Positions 6,895 through 15,865 of a DNA stretch of 38,160 bases are shown piece after piece. Positions within the stretch are counted from its first letter, which is position 1. Every line of letters begins with the position of its first letter. Origin of the DNA: Acidobacteriota bacterium (GTDB taxonomy: Bacteria > Acidobacteriota > UBA6911). Below the pieces are notes generated by a model, which was given only the letters and a program-made list of their open reading frames with translations, ran no database searches and had not been told where the DNA came from. The DNA is taken from the NCBI GenBank assembly GCA_016934295.1, contig JAFGTD010000319.1, positions 1 through 38,160 on the forward strand. Reading direction: 5' to 3'. Both the position numbers and the translations under genes were made by a program.

Positions 6895-9366
6895 ATGATT
6901 GAAAACCTTCAACTCAAGCTGGCTTACGATTATGTGCAGTGGACGGGTGAAAATATTTTCCTGACCGGCAAGGCAGGTACAGGCAAGACGACCTTTTTAC
7001 ACAACCTGAAAGGCCATTGTACCAAGCGCATGATCGTTGTCGCTCCAACGGGAGTGGCCGCCCTCAATGCAGGCGGAGTTACGATCCATTCCTTTTTTCA
7101 AATGCCGTTCGGCCCATGGATACCTTCAACCTCGCTCAACCGGACAAACAGCGAGGGCAGAACAGTTGTCGGGAAGTTCAACCGCAACAAAATTAATATC
7201 ATCAAAGGATTGGACCTTCTGGTGATCGATGAGATCAGTATGGTGCGGGCGGATCTGCTGGATGGCATCGATGCCGTACTGCGGCAATACAGGGATCGCC
7301 ATCGGCCGTTTGGAGGAGTACAACTGCTGATGATCGGAGATCTCCGGCAGCTGGCGCCGGTCGTTAAAAAGGAAGATTGGGCCATCCTGAGCCGCTATTA
7401 TAAAAACGGCTTCTTCTTCAGCAGCATGGCACTGCAACAGGCCCGGTTTATCGGTATTGAACTCAAGCACATCTATCGCCAGAGCGATCCCCGGTTCATT
7501 GCGTTGTTGAACAATGTCCGCGAGAACCGGATGGACATCGAAACGTGTAAGGCTTTGAACCGACGCTATCAACCGGACTTTATACCGGATGATAAACAGG
7601 GCTTCATTACAATGACGACACATAATATCCAGGCCCGACGGATAAATGAGACGAAACTGGCGGAATTGACGGGAACAGTCAGGAATTTCCAGGCCACCGT
7701 CAGCGGTGATTTTCCGGATTATCTTTATCCTACGGATCTCAATCTGCAACTCAAGATTGGAGCCCAGGTGATGTTTGTAAAAAACGACAGCTCTACCGAG
7801 AAACGGTATTACAACGGCAAGATCGGCACACTGGTCGGTTTTGAAAATGATTGCATCCGGGTTCGGTGTCCCGGTGAAGATGAGTGCGTCGCAGTGGAAC
7901 CGGTCCTCTGGGATAATGCCAAATATACGCTTGATGAGGAGACCAAAGAGATCCGGGAAGAGATAGCCGGCACTTTTACACAGATCCCGTTGAAGCTGGC
8001 CTGGGCCATAACAATCCATAAAAGCCAGGGATTGACTTTCGACAGGGCCATTATCGACGCCCAGGCTGCGTTTGCCCACGGCCAGGTCTATGTGGCTCTC
8101 AGCCGCTGCCGAACCCTGGAAGGGCTGGTGTTGAGCACGCCTATCCAGGCCCGGGCTGTAAAAACAGATACCGAGGTCCTGGCCTTTACCAGCGACATTG
8201 AAAACAATCCGCCCGATCCCCAACAACTTTTCACTGCAAAACATGACTATCAACGAACGTTGCTGTTAAACCTGTTTGATTTCCAGTCCTTCCACAGGGG
8301 ATTGAGGCGGATTATCAGGCTGGCTCGGGAACATGCTTCCGCCCTGCCGGAAAATCCTGTACCTCGACTTGTGGAGATAGACCGGAATGTACGGGAACAC
8401 ATCAGCATTGTTGCCGAGAAATTTCACGCACAGATTCATATCCTGATCGCCGATCAAATCGTCGACCTTGAATCCAATGACGCTCTGCAGGAAAGGATCC
8501 GAAAGGGAACGAGGTATTTCAGTGAGAAAATCAGAGACCTTCTGATGAATCCTCTGGAAAGCCTTACAATAGAAACCGACAACAAAGCCGTACGCAAGTC
8601 TCTGGAAAAAGCGATAAATCAACTGACTGACCAGGTGAAACTCCAGTCAGCCTGTTTGGAAGCATGCAGTTCGGGTTTCTCTGTTAAAACCTATCTCAAG
8701 GTCAGGGCTGAAACCGCAATGGATGGTACCGGCGGTCGTAAACGCAAAAAAACCGGCACCCCGGAGCAGGCTGCAGACGTGGCACACCCGGAACTTTACA
8801 AGCGTTTGAAGGCATGGCGTCAGCAAAAGGCGCATCAGGAAGGTGTGGCCCTCAACACAATCCTGGGGCTGAAGGTCATGATTGACATTGCCAATCGGGC
8901 GCCGGCAACCAGACAGCAACTCAAACGAATTCGGGGTATGGGCAAAAAGACCCTGGAAAGGGTCGGCGACGATCTTCTGGACATTCTGTCGGATTACGGC
9001 TCATCCGATCAGTATCCGGAAGAAACAAAAGAGATCCGGAATAAAAGCAAATCCAGCCCGACCCGACAGATCAGTCTCGATATGTTTAATGAGGGTAAAA
9101 CCATCGCCGAAATCGCATCTGTCCGAGGATTGGTCGAGGTCACCATAGAAGGCCATCTCGCCCACTTCGTGCGCAACGGAACCCTGCCGCTGGAGAGGTT
9201 CATTACCATCGAAAAAGCCCTCCCGGCAATGGAATATTTCAAAACAGCCGAGTCTCTCTTCCTATCCCCGGCCAAAGAGCGCTTCGGGAATACATACTCC
9301 TACTGCGAACTGAAAATGATCGTACAACATTTGATTCATACCGGTGCGGTACAAACACCCGATTGA
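6895..9366 (+). CDS. Pif1-like superfamily 1 helicase with HRDC-like and C-terminal helix-turn-helix domains
   Basis: This 823-residue protein begins with a Pif1/RecD2-type helicase core. Walker A is GKAGTGKT (25-32), followed by VVAPTGVAALNAGG, Walker B as LLVIDEISMV, GDLRQLAPV, and the late motif WAITIHKSQGLTFDRAIID with YVALSRCRTLEGLVLS. These enzymes unwind DNA 5'-3' in ATP-dependent fashion and act at recombination, repair or G-quadruplex sites. The middle (about 460-600) is a helical linker. Residues about 630-700 (LYKRLKAWRQQKAHQEGV ... IRGMGKKTLERVGDDLL) resemble an HRDC nucleic-acid-binding domain, and the last 90 residues resemble the helix-turn-helix that often ends such helicases (TIAEIASVRGLVEVTIEGHL). 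No strong ribosome-binding site is visible. It is probably a single-gene unit of chromosomal type. Confidence 0.9.
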   Translation: MIENLQLKLAYDYVQWTGENIFLTGKAGTGKTTFLHNLKGHCTKRMIVVAPTGVAALNAGGVTIHSFFQMPFGPWIPSTSLNRTNSEGRTVVGKFNRNKINIIKGLDLLVIDEISMVRADLLDGIDAVLRQYRDRHRPFGGVQLLMIGDLRQLAPVVKKEDWAILSRYYKNGFFFSSMALQQARFIGIELKHIYRQSDPRFIALLNNVRENRMDIETCKALNRRYQPDFIPDDKQGFITMTTHNIQARRINETKLAELTGTVRNFQATVSGDFPDYLYPTDLNLQLKIGAQVMFVKNDSSTEKRYYNGKIGTLVGFENDCIRVRCPGEDECVAVEPVLWDNAKYTLDEETKEIREEIAGTFTQIPLKLAWAITIHKSQGLTFDRAIIDAQAAFAHGQVYVALSRCRTLEGLVLSTPIQARAVKTDTEVLAFTSDIENNPPDPQQLFTAKHDYQRTLLLNLFDFQSFHRGLRRIIRLAREHASALPENPVPRLVEIDRNVREHISIVAEKFHAQIHILIADQIVDLESNDALQERIRKGTRYFSEKIRDLLMNPLESLTIETDNKAVRKSLEKAINQLTDQVKLQSACLEACSSGFSVKTYLKVRAETAMDGTGGRKRKKTGTPEQAADVAHPELYKRLKAWRQQKAHQEGVALNTILGLKVMIDIANRAPATRQQLKRIRGMGKKTLERVGDDLLDILSDYGSSDQYPEETKEIRNKSKSSPTRQISLDMFNEGKTIAEIASVRGLVEVTIEGHLAHFVRNGTLPLERFITIEKALPAMEYFKTAESLFLSPAKERFGNTYSYCELKMIVQHLIHTGAVQTPD

Positions 9367-9508
9367 TTTCATAGAGAACGGTGGCCTTGGTGATCGTGTG
9401 CCTTTCATACTCCTTTCCGAGAAGGATCTCGATCTCTGCATCAAAGGAGCCGATGAGGTCCGGAAACTCGGCACCCGGGAATATCAGGTATTCATCTACA
9501 TTATGGCG
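9366..9508 (-). pseudogene. Truncated cupin-like gene remnant
   Basis: Between the convergent helicase and MFS genes, one minus-strand frame reads HNVDEYLIFPGAEFPDLIGS, then FDAEIEILLGKEYERHTITK and ATVLYEIN. In my judgement this matches the core of small cupin proteins of anaerobes (H-x3-DEYL, DAEIE-x-x-LG-x-E, a TK-x-T strand). Both the N-terminal part and the expected continuation (a PKG-x-x-H strand) are missing. The similarity stops at the helicase stop codon, and the other end runs into the MFS gene in a different frame. There is no start codon. It looks like the scar of a deletion that removed most of a cupin gene. Confidence 0.45.
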
Positions 9509-10764
9509 GGTTCCAGCCGTTTTGAATGATTGCGCCGGATCCTGTAGAGAACGACAACCATGATCGCGACGACACTGGACATCCCTATCAATATTTCTAT
9601 GACAGGCAGATAACTACCGTAAATTCTTTCCATCTCGGCGATTATGGATATTCCCAGACCGCCGCAGGCGACGTCCACGGCGGTCAGAATGCCCAGGATT
9701 TTCCCATAGGACCGGCCGGCAAAAAACTCGGCGATAACAAGCTGGATCAGGGCGAAGGTCCCGCCGAAACCGAGTCCGAAGACCGCGGCATATCCATACA
9801 GATTCAGCATATGATCGGCACTGGACGCTCTAAGAAAAGCAAGCCCTATGACCAGCAGGACTACAACGACGCACATTATGAGGATTTTGTCGTAACGGTC
9901 GCTCAGGTATCCGAACAGAATCTTCCCGGCAATGGCAAACCAGAAAATGGCGCTGAATATCAGGGAATAGGTGTCGGTTGAAAGTCCCAGTTCACCGCTC
10001 ATGAAAAAGGACTGATTGTTGTAAATGCCGTTCATGGTGAACCAGAGCGCACCGGTTGTCAGCGCCAGAATGTAAAACGCCGGATTGCGCAGCGCTTCTT
10101 TCAGGGTCGGTCCCGCGGGCCCTTTATCCAGGGCGGTCCGGTCCTTCTGTTCCACGGCGGCTCCGTCAGGCAGCAGCCCCTTTTCTTCCGGGCGGCTCCG
10201 GATCAGGAAAATGGAGGAGATCAGCATCATAAGCGCGCTGATAACCATGAAAACGGTTATGGCGTCGCGCCAACCGCCGTTTGCCATCACATGCTTGAAG
10301 ACAAGCGGAAAAACGGCCCCGCCTATACTGGTGCCCGTCAGTGTAATGCCGACGGCGATGCCCCTGTATTTCCGGAACCAGCGCGTCACGACCAGTATTG
10401 TCGGCACCTGTCCGGCGCAGACCTGGGAGAAGGCCAGCAAGACGTAAATCAGTATCAGGTGCGTCAGCGTTTCCATCGAACGGTAGGCCAGAAGACCGAC
10501 AACGGTAATGCATCCCCCAACGATCATGAAAATCCTGGCGGAATAACGGTCGAACAGCGAACTTACAAATGGCGTTATGGAGGCACCGGTAAGGAAGAAA
10601 ATAGTGGCGGCATAGGAAATGCTCTGCTTGGACCAGCCGAATTCCTTTGTCAACTCGGGATAGAACAGGGGCAGCGAATAGACCTGTACGCCGACAAGGG
10701 CGGTATAGCTTGTAAAAATGCCGAAAAGCACCCACCACCCGTAAAACAGTCTGTTGCTCGTCAT
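9496..10764 (-). CDS. Major facilitator superfamily transporter (monocarboxylate / oxalate-formate antiporter-like)
   Basis: This 422-residue protein has about twelve membrane helices in two halves of six. The N terminus (LFYGWWVLFGIFTSYTALVG) and the YPELTKEFGWSKQSIS segment are typical of the oxalate:formate antiporter / monocarboxylate branch, and the central loop is charged (RSRPEEKGLLPDGAAVEQKD). It probably moves small organic acids across the inner membrane. ATG 10764 is chosen over the upstream frame start at 10830 because GAGGAG lies 6 bases before it and the protein then begins at the first helix. It is divergent from the catabolic run at 11348, a common arrangement for an uptake carrier. 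Its last codons overlap the cupin remnant in another frame, so its C terminus may have been altered by that deletion. Confidence 0.88.
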   Translation of the reverse strand: MTSNRLFYGWWVLFGIFTSYTALVGVQVYSLPLFYPELTKEFGWSKQSISYAATIFFLTGASITPFVSSLFDRYSARIFMIVGGCITVVGLLAYRSMETLTHLILIYVLLAFSQVCAGQVPTILVVTRWFRKYRGIAVGITLTGTSIGGAVFPLVFKHVMANGGWRDAITVFMVISALMMLISSIFLIRSRPEEKGLLPDGAAVEQKDRTALDKGPAGPTLKEALRNPAFYILALTTGALWFTMNGIYNNQSFFMSGELGLSTDTYSLIFSAIFWFAIAGKILFGYLSDRYDKILIMCVVVVLLVIGLAFLRASSADHMLNLYGYAAVFGLGFGGTFALIQLVIAEFFAGRSYGKILGILTAVDVACGGLGISIIAEMERIYGSYLPVIEILIGMSSVVAIMVVVLYRIRRNHSKRLEPAIM

Positions 10765-11347
10765 AGAACTCCTCGTGGATATGGATCGCGTGAACCAGGG
10801 TGCCTCTAGCATACACCACGGTGATGACAATGCAGGCCCATTTAATAAGGCTATTTTGGAGTACTAACGGTTTTTTAGCCACACCAAACGGAAAAAGCAT
10901 CCTCCTTCAAACGGAAAAGGGCTCTGCAACATTCGAACAAACTGCCGGCCTTTTCCCCCGCCAGGATTTTCTCATGTCGCAACAAGATCCTGCAGCCTGC
11001 TTCCAGGGTATTTTCCGCATTCCTTATATAAAATACATATCTCATTCATTTATAATGATTTACATCATCCACAGCTCAAATCAAAATTCTGTAAAAAGAT
11101 TCCACATATTAGTGATAAAATCGTGTTTGTAGAATTCCCTGGATGCGACTTTAGTCAGCCTTTCAACGAACCTGCTGGAGAATTCTCAAAAATAATTGAA
11201 ATTGAAGCAGTACTGCCCGCGATCGATCAGGTGCCGATTGCTGTCGGCTTCCGGTTTGATACACGAAAAGGGCTTTCCCTTCCCAGTTGAAGACTCTGGA
11301 TTTGATACGGGGAATATGCAACGGAACGCAGCACACGGAGAGTAACA
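10765..11347. other. Divergent intergenic region (583 bases) upstream of the catabolic run
   Basis: This is the control region between the MFS gene and the large catabolic run. It is AT-rich in the middle (about 11020-11130). A 110-codon open frame at 10800-11132 has low-complexity composition and no ribosome-binding site, so I do not call it. TATAAT occurs at 11050-11055 without a good -35 partner. I see no regulator gene next to the run, no terminator-like hairpin and no repeat of the GGGAAAC family here. GGAGAG directly precedes the flavoprotein start. Confidence 0.5.
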
Positions 11348-12799
11348 ATGAATGCAAGCGCGACAGAAGTAGATCTCGTGGTAATCGGCTCAGGAGCCGC
11401 GGGACTGGCAGCGGCGCTGACCGCGGCCGAGGGAGGGGCTAAAGTCATTGTTTTTGAAAAACAGCGGGCGCCCGGAGGAACCTCGAACTTCTTCGGAGGC
11501 ATCTTTGCCGTGGAAAGCGACATGCAGCGAGCGCAATTTATCGACTACAGCAGGGACGACGCATTCAAGAGCATTATGGAATACAGCCACTGGAAGGCAA
11601 ATCCACGCCTCGTCCGGGCTGTTGTCAATGAATCCGCCGAAACCATATCGTGGCTCGAGCAACAGGGCGTCGAGTTTGCCGGCGTCACCATCAATATGCC
11701 GAAATCACCCCGGACCTACCACACCGTAGCGGGCACGGGGCTGGCCGTCGTCAAAGCGCTTGTCACCAACGCGAAAGAAATAGGAGTGGATCTGCGGCTG
11801 GGCACCCCGGTAACGAAAATCCTCAAGGAAGACGGCCGCATAACGGGCGTCATGGTCGAAGGCGAACCGGACGACATCCGGGTGAACGCCAAAGCCGTTG
11901 TGATCGCCAGCGGCGGATTCGCAAACAACAGGCAATGGATCAGGAAATATACGGGATTCGAACTGGAGAAAAACCTGATTCCCATCGGCAATACGGACAA
12001 ATTCGGAGACGGCATCCGCATGGCCTGGGAGGTAGGTGCCGCCGAAGAAGGCATCGGCGTTGTGGAGCTGTATCGTGTCGGCCCGATCACGACCGAAATC
12101 GGCGGCCAGGTGGAATGGGCCACCGTTCAGCCCGATCTCTGGGTCGACCCGCGTGGAGAGCGATTCTGCGATGAAGCAATCGCCTTCTATGATACCTCCG
12201 TCGGCAACGTCAACGCCAAATTCAAGGAAGGCTACAGCTACAGCCTGTTCGATACTTCGATACTCGAGCACTATAAACAGGAAGGCCTCGATAAAAGCGT
12301 CAATGCACGAACTCCTCCCGGTTCCAAGCTTACCAATTTCGACAAGGAACTCGAGATCCTGTTTGAAAAGGGAAACACGGACGTCTCCGTCGCGGATTCC
12401 ATCGAGGAGCTGGCCTGCAAAATAGAGGTCGATCCTGTCGTTCTGAAAAATACCGTCGAAGAATACAACCGGTATTGCGAGAAAAAGCACGACGACCTCT
12501 TCGCCAAGGATCCCAGGTACCTGCGGCCATTGAAGGGCCCTAAATTTTATGCCGTGAAAGCCCATACCATCTTCCTCGGCACCATGGGCGGAATCAGGAT
12601 CAACCACAAAACCGAGGTCATCGACAAAAAGGACGCCGTCATTGCAGGCCTCTACGCTGCCGGGTTCGATGCGGGCGGCATGTACGGCGACAGTTATCAC
12701 ATATCCGTGGCATCCGGTTCCTCCGTCGGGTTCGCCTTCAATTCCGGCCGTATCGCGGGCAAGAGCGTATTGAACTACATAAAGAACGTTTCCCGTTAA
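11348..12799 (+). CDS. FAD-dependent oxidoreductase of the fumarate reductase / 3-ketosteroid dehydrogenase flavoprotein family
   Basis: This 483-residue protein begins with a dinucleotide-binding fold (VVIGSGAAGLAAALTAAEGG) followed by an acidic residue at the second strand end (VFEK) and the FAD-contacting GGTSNFFGG. Later family segments are AVVIASGGFANN, GNTDKFGDGIRMAWEVGA and the C-terminal AAGFDAGGMYGDSYHISVAS. The family reduces or desaturates C=C bonds next to a carbonyl (fumarate reductase, urocanate reductase, ketosteroid dehydrogenase); the substrate cannot be inferred. GGAGAG precedes the start. It is the first gene of the catabolic run. Its last three codons and stop (GTT TCC CGT TAA) coincide with the first word of repeat element 1, so the C terminus is supplied by the repeat. 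Confidence 0.88.
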   Translation: MNASATEVDLVVIGSGAAGLAAALTAAEGGAKVIVFEKQRAPGGTSNFFGGIFAVESDMQRAQFIDYSRDDAFKSIMEYSHWKANPRLVRAVVNESAETISWLEQQGVEFAGVTINMPKSPRTYHTVAGTGLAVVKALVTNAKEIGVDLRLGTPVTKILKEDGRITGVMVEGEPDDIRVNAKAVVIASGGFANNRQWIRKYTGFELEKNLIPIGNTDKFGDGIRMAWEVGAAEEGIGVVELYRVGPITTEIGGQVEWATVQPDLWVDPRGERFCDEAIAFYDTSVGNVNAKFKEGYSYSLFDTSILEHYKQEGLDKSVNARTPPGSKLTNFDKELEILFEKGNTDVSVADSIEELACKIEVDPVVLKNTVEEYNRYCEKKHDDLFAKDPRYLRPLKGPKFYAVKAHTIFLGTMGGIRINHKTEVIDKKDAVIAGLYAAGFDAGGMYGDSYHISVASGSSVGFAFNSGRIAGKSVLNYIKNVSR

Positions 12800-12860
12800 C
12801 GGGTTTCCGGTCCCCCGTTAAAAGCTTTCTGCTCAAAACGGGAAACGGGAAACGGGAGAC
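12787..12860. repeat. GGGAAAC-family inverted repeat, element 1
   Basis: The left arm (12787-12820) is built from GTTTCCCGTT words, the loop is AAAGCTTTCTGCTC, and the right arm (12835-12860) is AAAACGGGAAACGGGAAACG plus a tail. The left arm overlaps the end of the flavoprotein gene. The loop is nearly the same as in element 2, so these two are recent sister copies. Confidence 0.85.
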
Positions 12861-12878
12861 GCGGATCGGAGATGATTT

Positions 12879-13640
12879 ATGTCGGACGAGTATCAGGATA
12901 AAGTCGTTCTTGTAACCGGCGGTTCCTACGGAATCGGCAGGGCAGCAGCGATAGGCTTTGCCCGAAGAGGTGCGAAAGTAGTCATCGCGGACATCGATGT
13001 CGCAAGAGGAGAGGAAACGCTTAAAAGCGTCAAGGCAATCGGCAATGATGCGATTTTTGTAAAAACAGACGTATCTTCGGAAGAAGATGTTAAAGCGTTA
13101 GTTGAAAAAACAATCGCCACTTACGGATACCTGGATTGTGCTTTTAATAATGCCGGGATCCATAAACAGTTCGTTTCCACGGTCGACTTCGACATTGAAG
13201 ATTGGGAAGAAATGATTAATGTGAATCTCAAGAGCGTGTGGCTGTGCATGAAATATGAGATTCGGCAGATGCTCAAACAGGGCAAAGGCGCCATAGTGAA
13301 CACATCTTCGGCCGCAGGACTCGTCGGGGCGCCGAGCAATCCGGCCTACCCTGCCAGCAAGCATGGCGTTGTGGGTATCACGAAATCGACGGCCCTCGAA
13401 TTTGCACGAAAAGGCATTCGCGTTAACTGTGTCTGTCCCGGGCCTACCAGGACGGGAATGAATGAAGCGCTGACGGCGACCAATCCGGAGATAGTCAAAG
13501 CGATGGACCAGAAAGTACCCATGGGTAGGATCGGCGAACCCGAAGAAGTGGCGGCAGCGGCCATCTTCCTTTGCTCGAATGAGGCGTCGTATATTACAGG
13601 ACACGCCCTGCCGGTGGATGGCGGCATCGTCGCGGGTTAA
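12879..13640 (+). CDS. Short-chain dehydrogenase/reductase (classical SDR), copy 1
   Basis: This 253-residue protein is a classical SDR. The nucleotide motif is TGGSYGIG (13-20), the structural motif NNAG is at 90-93, and the catalytic set is a Ser in NTSSAAG (about 143), Tyr157 and Lys161 (YPASK). An Asp after the second strand (VVIADID) predicts NAD(H). Enzymes of this type oxidise secondary alcohols, including 3-hydroxyacyl or cyclic alcohols. It sits between two repeat elements in the catabolic run, after the flavoprotein and before the aldehyde dehydrogenase. A GGAG lies about 9 bases before the ATG. Confidence 0.92.
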   Translation: MSDEYQDKVVLVTGGSYGIGRAAAIGFARRGAKVVIADIDVARGEETLKSVKAIGNDAIFVKTDVSSEEDVKALVEKTIATYGYLDCAFNNAGIHKQFVSTVDFDIEDWEEMINVNLKSVWLCMKYEIRQMLKQGKGAIVNTSSAAGLVGAPSNPAYPASKHGVVGITKSTALEFARKGIRVNCVCPGPTRTGMNEALTATNPEIVKAMDQKVPMGRIGEPEEVAAAAIFLCSNEASYITGHALPVDGGIVAG

Positions 13641-13643
13641 ACA

Positions 13644-13712
13644 CGTTTCCCGTTAACGGGTTTCCCGTTGCCCGTAAAAGCCTTCTGCGCAAAACGGGAA
13701 ACGCTGAAACGG
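13644..13712. repeat. GGGAAAC-family inverted repeat, element 2
   Basis: The left arm (13644-13676) is CGTTTCCCGTTAACGGGTTT plus a further CCCGTT word. The loop AAAGCCTTCTGCGC is close to that of element 1, and the right arm is AAAACGGGAAACGCTGAAAC. It fills the gap between the SDR and the aldehyde dehydrogenase gene. Confidence 0.85.
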
Positions 13713-13733
13713 TTATCTAAAGGGAGAATACAC

Positions 13734-15215
13734 ATGAGTTCAGAGTATCGAATGCTTATCAACGGGGAGCTTTGTGAAGCGTCCACAAAAGAAACCATGC
13801 AAGTCATCAATCCCGCAAACGGCACCGTCGTCGGGCATGCGCCGAAATGCGGTTCGGAGGAAGTGAACCGGGCTGCTGAAGCGGCCTACAAAGCCGCACC
13901 GGCCTGGGCGGAGAAATCGCCAACGGACAAGGCGGCGATTTTTTTCAAGATGGCGGAACTCCTGCGAAAACATCGCGAGGAATGGGCGAAGCTTGAAACC
14001 ATGCAGTACGGCGGACCCATTTTCAAAACCATGAATTTCGACATGGTTTTCGACGCGGAGCATTTCGAATTCATGGCAGGCGTCGGAAGGGCCGTAACAG
14101 GCAAATCCCTTCCCGTCGGCCCGCAGGCTCTTTCCATGACCATTCGCCAGCCCCTTGGCGTCGTCGGTCTGATCACGCCCTGGAATTTCCCCCTTGTCAC
14201 GGCAATTTCAAAAATAACACCGGCCCTGATGATGGGTAACACGGCCGTGGTAAAGCCCGCTTCCTGCGCCCCGCTGACGGTGCTGAAGCTGGGCGAGCTT
14301 GCGATTGAAGCCGGTTTCCCTCCGGGCGTCCTGAATATTGTGTCAGGCCCGGGCGCTTCCGCAGGCGAAGCCATCGTCAATCACCCCTATATCTCCAAAA
14401 TCAATTTCACGGGCGATTCGGAAACAGGCAAGAGAATTCTGGCCCTGGCCAGCGCCGCCGTGAAACCGGTTGCATGCGAACTGGGCGGCAAAAACGCGTT
14501 TATCGTCATGCCCGATGCGGACATGAAGGCCGCTGTTGAAGGCGCCGTTTGGGGCGGCTTCTTTAACTCCGGCCAGAACTGCGGTGCTTCGAGCCGCTAT
14601 CTCATCCACGATTCGGTCTATGACGAGTTCGCCGAAAAGTTCGTGGAAGCCACAAAACAGCTGCGTGTAGGGGATCCGTTGAATCCCGAAACAATGGTCG
14701 GCCCGGTTGCCTACAAGGGACACAGGGACGGAATCGAAAGATTCGTTGAGCGGGCAAAGAAGTCCGATGCGAAACTGCTTCTGGGCGGCGAACGGCCCGA
14801 AACGCCCGAGACAAAAAACGGATACTTTGTAGCCCCCACCATATTCGGAGACTGCGATCCCAAATCGGAAATCATGCAGGAAGAAGTGTTCGGTCCCGTG
14901 GTCGCCCTGGCAAAATTCAAGACGCCCGAAGAGGCGGTGGCCATTGCCAACGATTCCCGTTTCGGATTGTGCGCTTCCATATGGACCCGGGATATCCGGC
15001 AGGGGCTTGTCATGACCAAGCAGCTCAAGGTCGGCACCGTGTGGCTGAACCAGCACTTGTCGATCGTGTTCGAGTGTCCGTGGGGCGGATGCAAAGAGTC
15101 GGGCCACAGCAAGGAAAATTCCATCATGGTGCTCGACGAATACAGCATGATGAAAAACGTATGGATCGACCTTGTAGGCACTCCGGCGACACCATGGGAA
15201 GGCAAGTTCGACTAG
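13734..15215 (+). CDS. NAD(P)-dependent aldehyde dehydrogenase
   Basis: This 493-residue protein is a full-length member of the ALDH superfamily. Visible signatures are ITPWNFPL with Asn151, the cofactor Lys174 in VVKPAS, FTGDSETGKRI, the general-base Glu249 in CELGGKNA and the nucleophile Cys283 in SGQNCGAS. It oxidises an aldehyde to the acid with NAD(P). ATG 13734 is used because AGGGAGA precedes it; the frame upstream to 13668 only translates repeat element 2. The partner SDR immediately upstream suggests an alcohol-aldehyde-acid sequence. The gene is followed by the convergent HigBA module, so any transcript must continue through 1.8 kb of unrelated DNA to reach the next catabolic gene. 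Confidence 0.94.
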   Translation: MSSEYRMLINGELCEASTKETMQVINPANGTVVGHAPKCGSEEVNRAAEAAYKAAPAWAEKSPTDKAAIFFKMAELLRKHREEWAKLETMQYGGPIFKTMNFDMVFDAEHFEFMAGVGRAVTGKSLPVGPQALSMTIRQPLGVVGLITPWNFPLVTAISKITPALMMGNTAVVKPASCAPLTVLKLGELAIEAGFPPGVLNIVSGPGASAGEAIVNHPYISKINFTGDSETGKRILALASAAVKPVACELGGKNAFIVMPDADMKAAVEGAVWGGFFNSGQNCGASSRYLIHDSVYDEFAEKFVEATKQLRVGDPLNPETMVGPVAYKGHRDGIERFVERAKKSDAKLLLGGERPETPETKNGYFVAPTIFGDCDPKSEIMQEEVFGPVVALAKFKTPEEAVAIANDSRFGLCASIWTRDIRQGLVMTKQLKVGTVWLNQHLSIVFECPWGGCKESGHSKENSIMVLDEYSMMKNVWIDLVGTPATPWEGKFD

Positions 15216-15220
15216 TTGGA

Positions 15221-15529
15221 TTAATGTTGCGTCGGCAATTGCAGGACTAGCTGTTGCCGGCGCACCTTGATCTTGCTCTCCTTACTCCGGGCCACAGCAA
15301 GATCATAGGCAAGCTGCATTTGCAGCCATGTTTCTGCGCTACCGCCGAATGCTTTGGACAGGCGGATGGCCATTTCAGGGCTGATGCCGGATTTGCCGTT
15401 AATGACATTATTTAGAGCCTGTCTGGAAATACCCAGGATCCCGGCGCCTTCCGTCACAGAGAGACCTAGAGGCTCCAGGCATGCCCGGCGGATACTGCCT
15501 CCCGGATGGGGTGGCTTTTTCATAGACAT
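15221..15529 (-). CDS. higA: HigA-family antitoxin (XRE helix-turn-helix)
   Basis: This 102-residue protein has the HigA pattern: an N-terminal [20 protein letters not shown], a helix-turn-helix ([20 protein letters not shown]) and [24 protein letters not shown]. It should neutralise the toxin encoded just upstream and repress the operon. ATG 15529 is preferred because GGAG lies 7 bases before it; ATG 15523 is an alternative. The 19-base gap and the toxin-first order match higBA modules. It is on the opposite strand to the surrounding catabolic genes. Confidence 0.92.
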   Translation of the reverse strand: MSMKKPPHPGGSIRRACLEPLGLSVTEGAGILGISRQALNNVINGKSGISPEMAIRLSKAFGGSAETWLQMQLAYDLAVARSKESKIKVRRQQLVLQLPTQH

Positions 15530-15548
15530 AACAGGACTCCAATATTTG

Positions 15549-15827
15549 CTAATGATAATCAATCAGTTCGATATCGAAGACATCGTTACCGATAAATCGG
15601 AACACGATGCGCCAGTTAGACCGAACGGTAACAGACCACATTCCTTTAAGGTCGCCTTTGAGGGAATGCAGCCTGTAACCGGGAAGATTCATATCCTGCG
15701 GCACGACCGATACGTCGAGACGCGCAAGTATATCTTCAATCGAATGGATAAGATCGGGGCGTATTCCGCTTCGATCTCCTGTTTCATAAAGCCGTTTCAA
15801 TCCCCGATGCTTGAAGGATTGAATCAT
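15549..15827 (-). CDS. higB: HigB-family toxin (RelE-fold mRNA interferase)
   Basis: The 92-residue product matches Hig[21 protein letters not shown] at the start, [11 protein letters not shown] in the middle and [15 protein letters not shown] plus IELIDYH at the end, which carry the basic and aromatic residues used for ribosome-dependent mRNA cleavage. ATG 15827 has GGAGG 4 bases upstream and gives the usual HigB N terminus; the frame extends to 15851 without support. Toxin before antitoxin is the hig order. Confidence 0.92.
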   Translation of the reverse strand: MIQSFKHRGLKRLYETGDRSGIRPDLIHSIEDILARLDVSVVPQDMNLPGYRLHSLKGDLKGMWSVTVRSNWRIVFRFIGNDVFDIELIDYH

Positions 15828-15836
15828 CAAGCCTCC

Positions 15837-15865
15837 ATTGTATAGTGACAATTGTCAGTTGTCAA
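15837..15865 (-). promoter_or_regulatory. higBA promoter with palindromic operator
   Basis: On the minus strand, TTGACA (15865-15860) and TACAAT (15842-15837) are separated by exactly 17 bases. The perfect 12-base palindrome TGACAATTGTCA (15846-15857) lies between them, where HigA binding would block RNA polymerase. The predicted transcription start near 15830 leaves almost no leader before the toxin ATG, so part of the GGAGG may fall outside the transcript. Confidence 0.65.

Noticed and set aside
7126-8253. 375-codon minus-strand frame inside the helicase gene
   Set aside because: The plus strand encodes all helicase motifs in this stretch, so this is a shadow.
10800-11132. 110-codon plus-strand frame upstream of the catabolic run
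   Set aside because: No ribosome-binding site, unusual composition and no family similarity; it overlaps the MFS promoter region.
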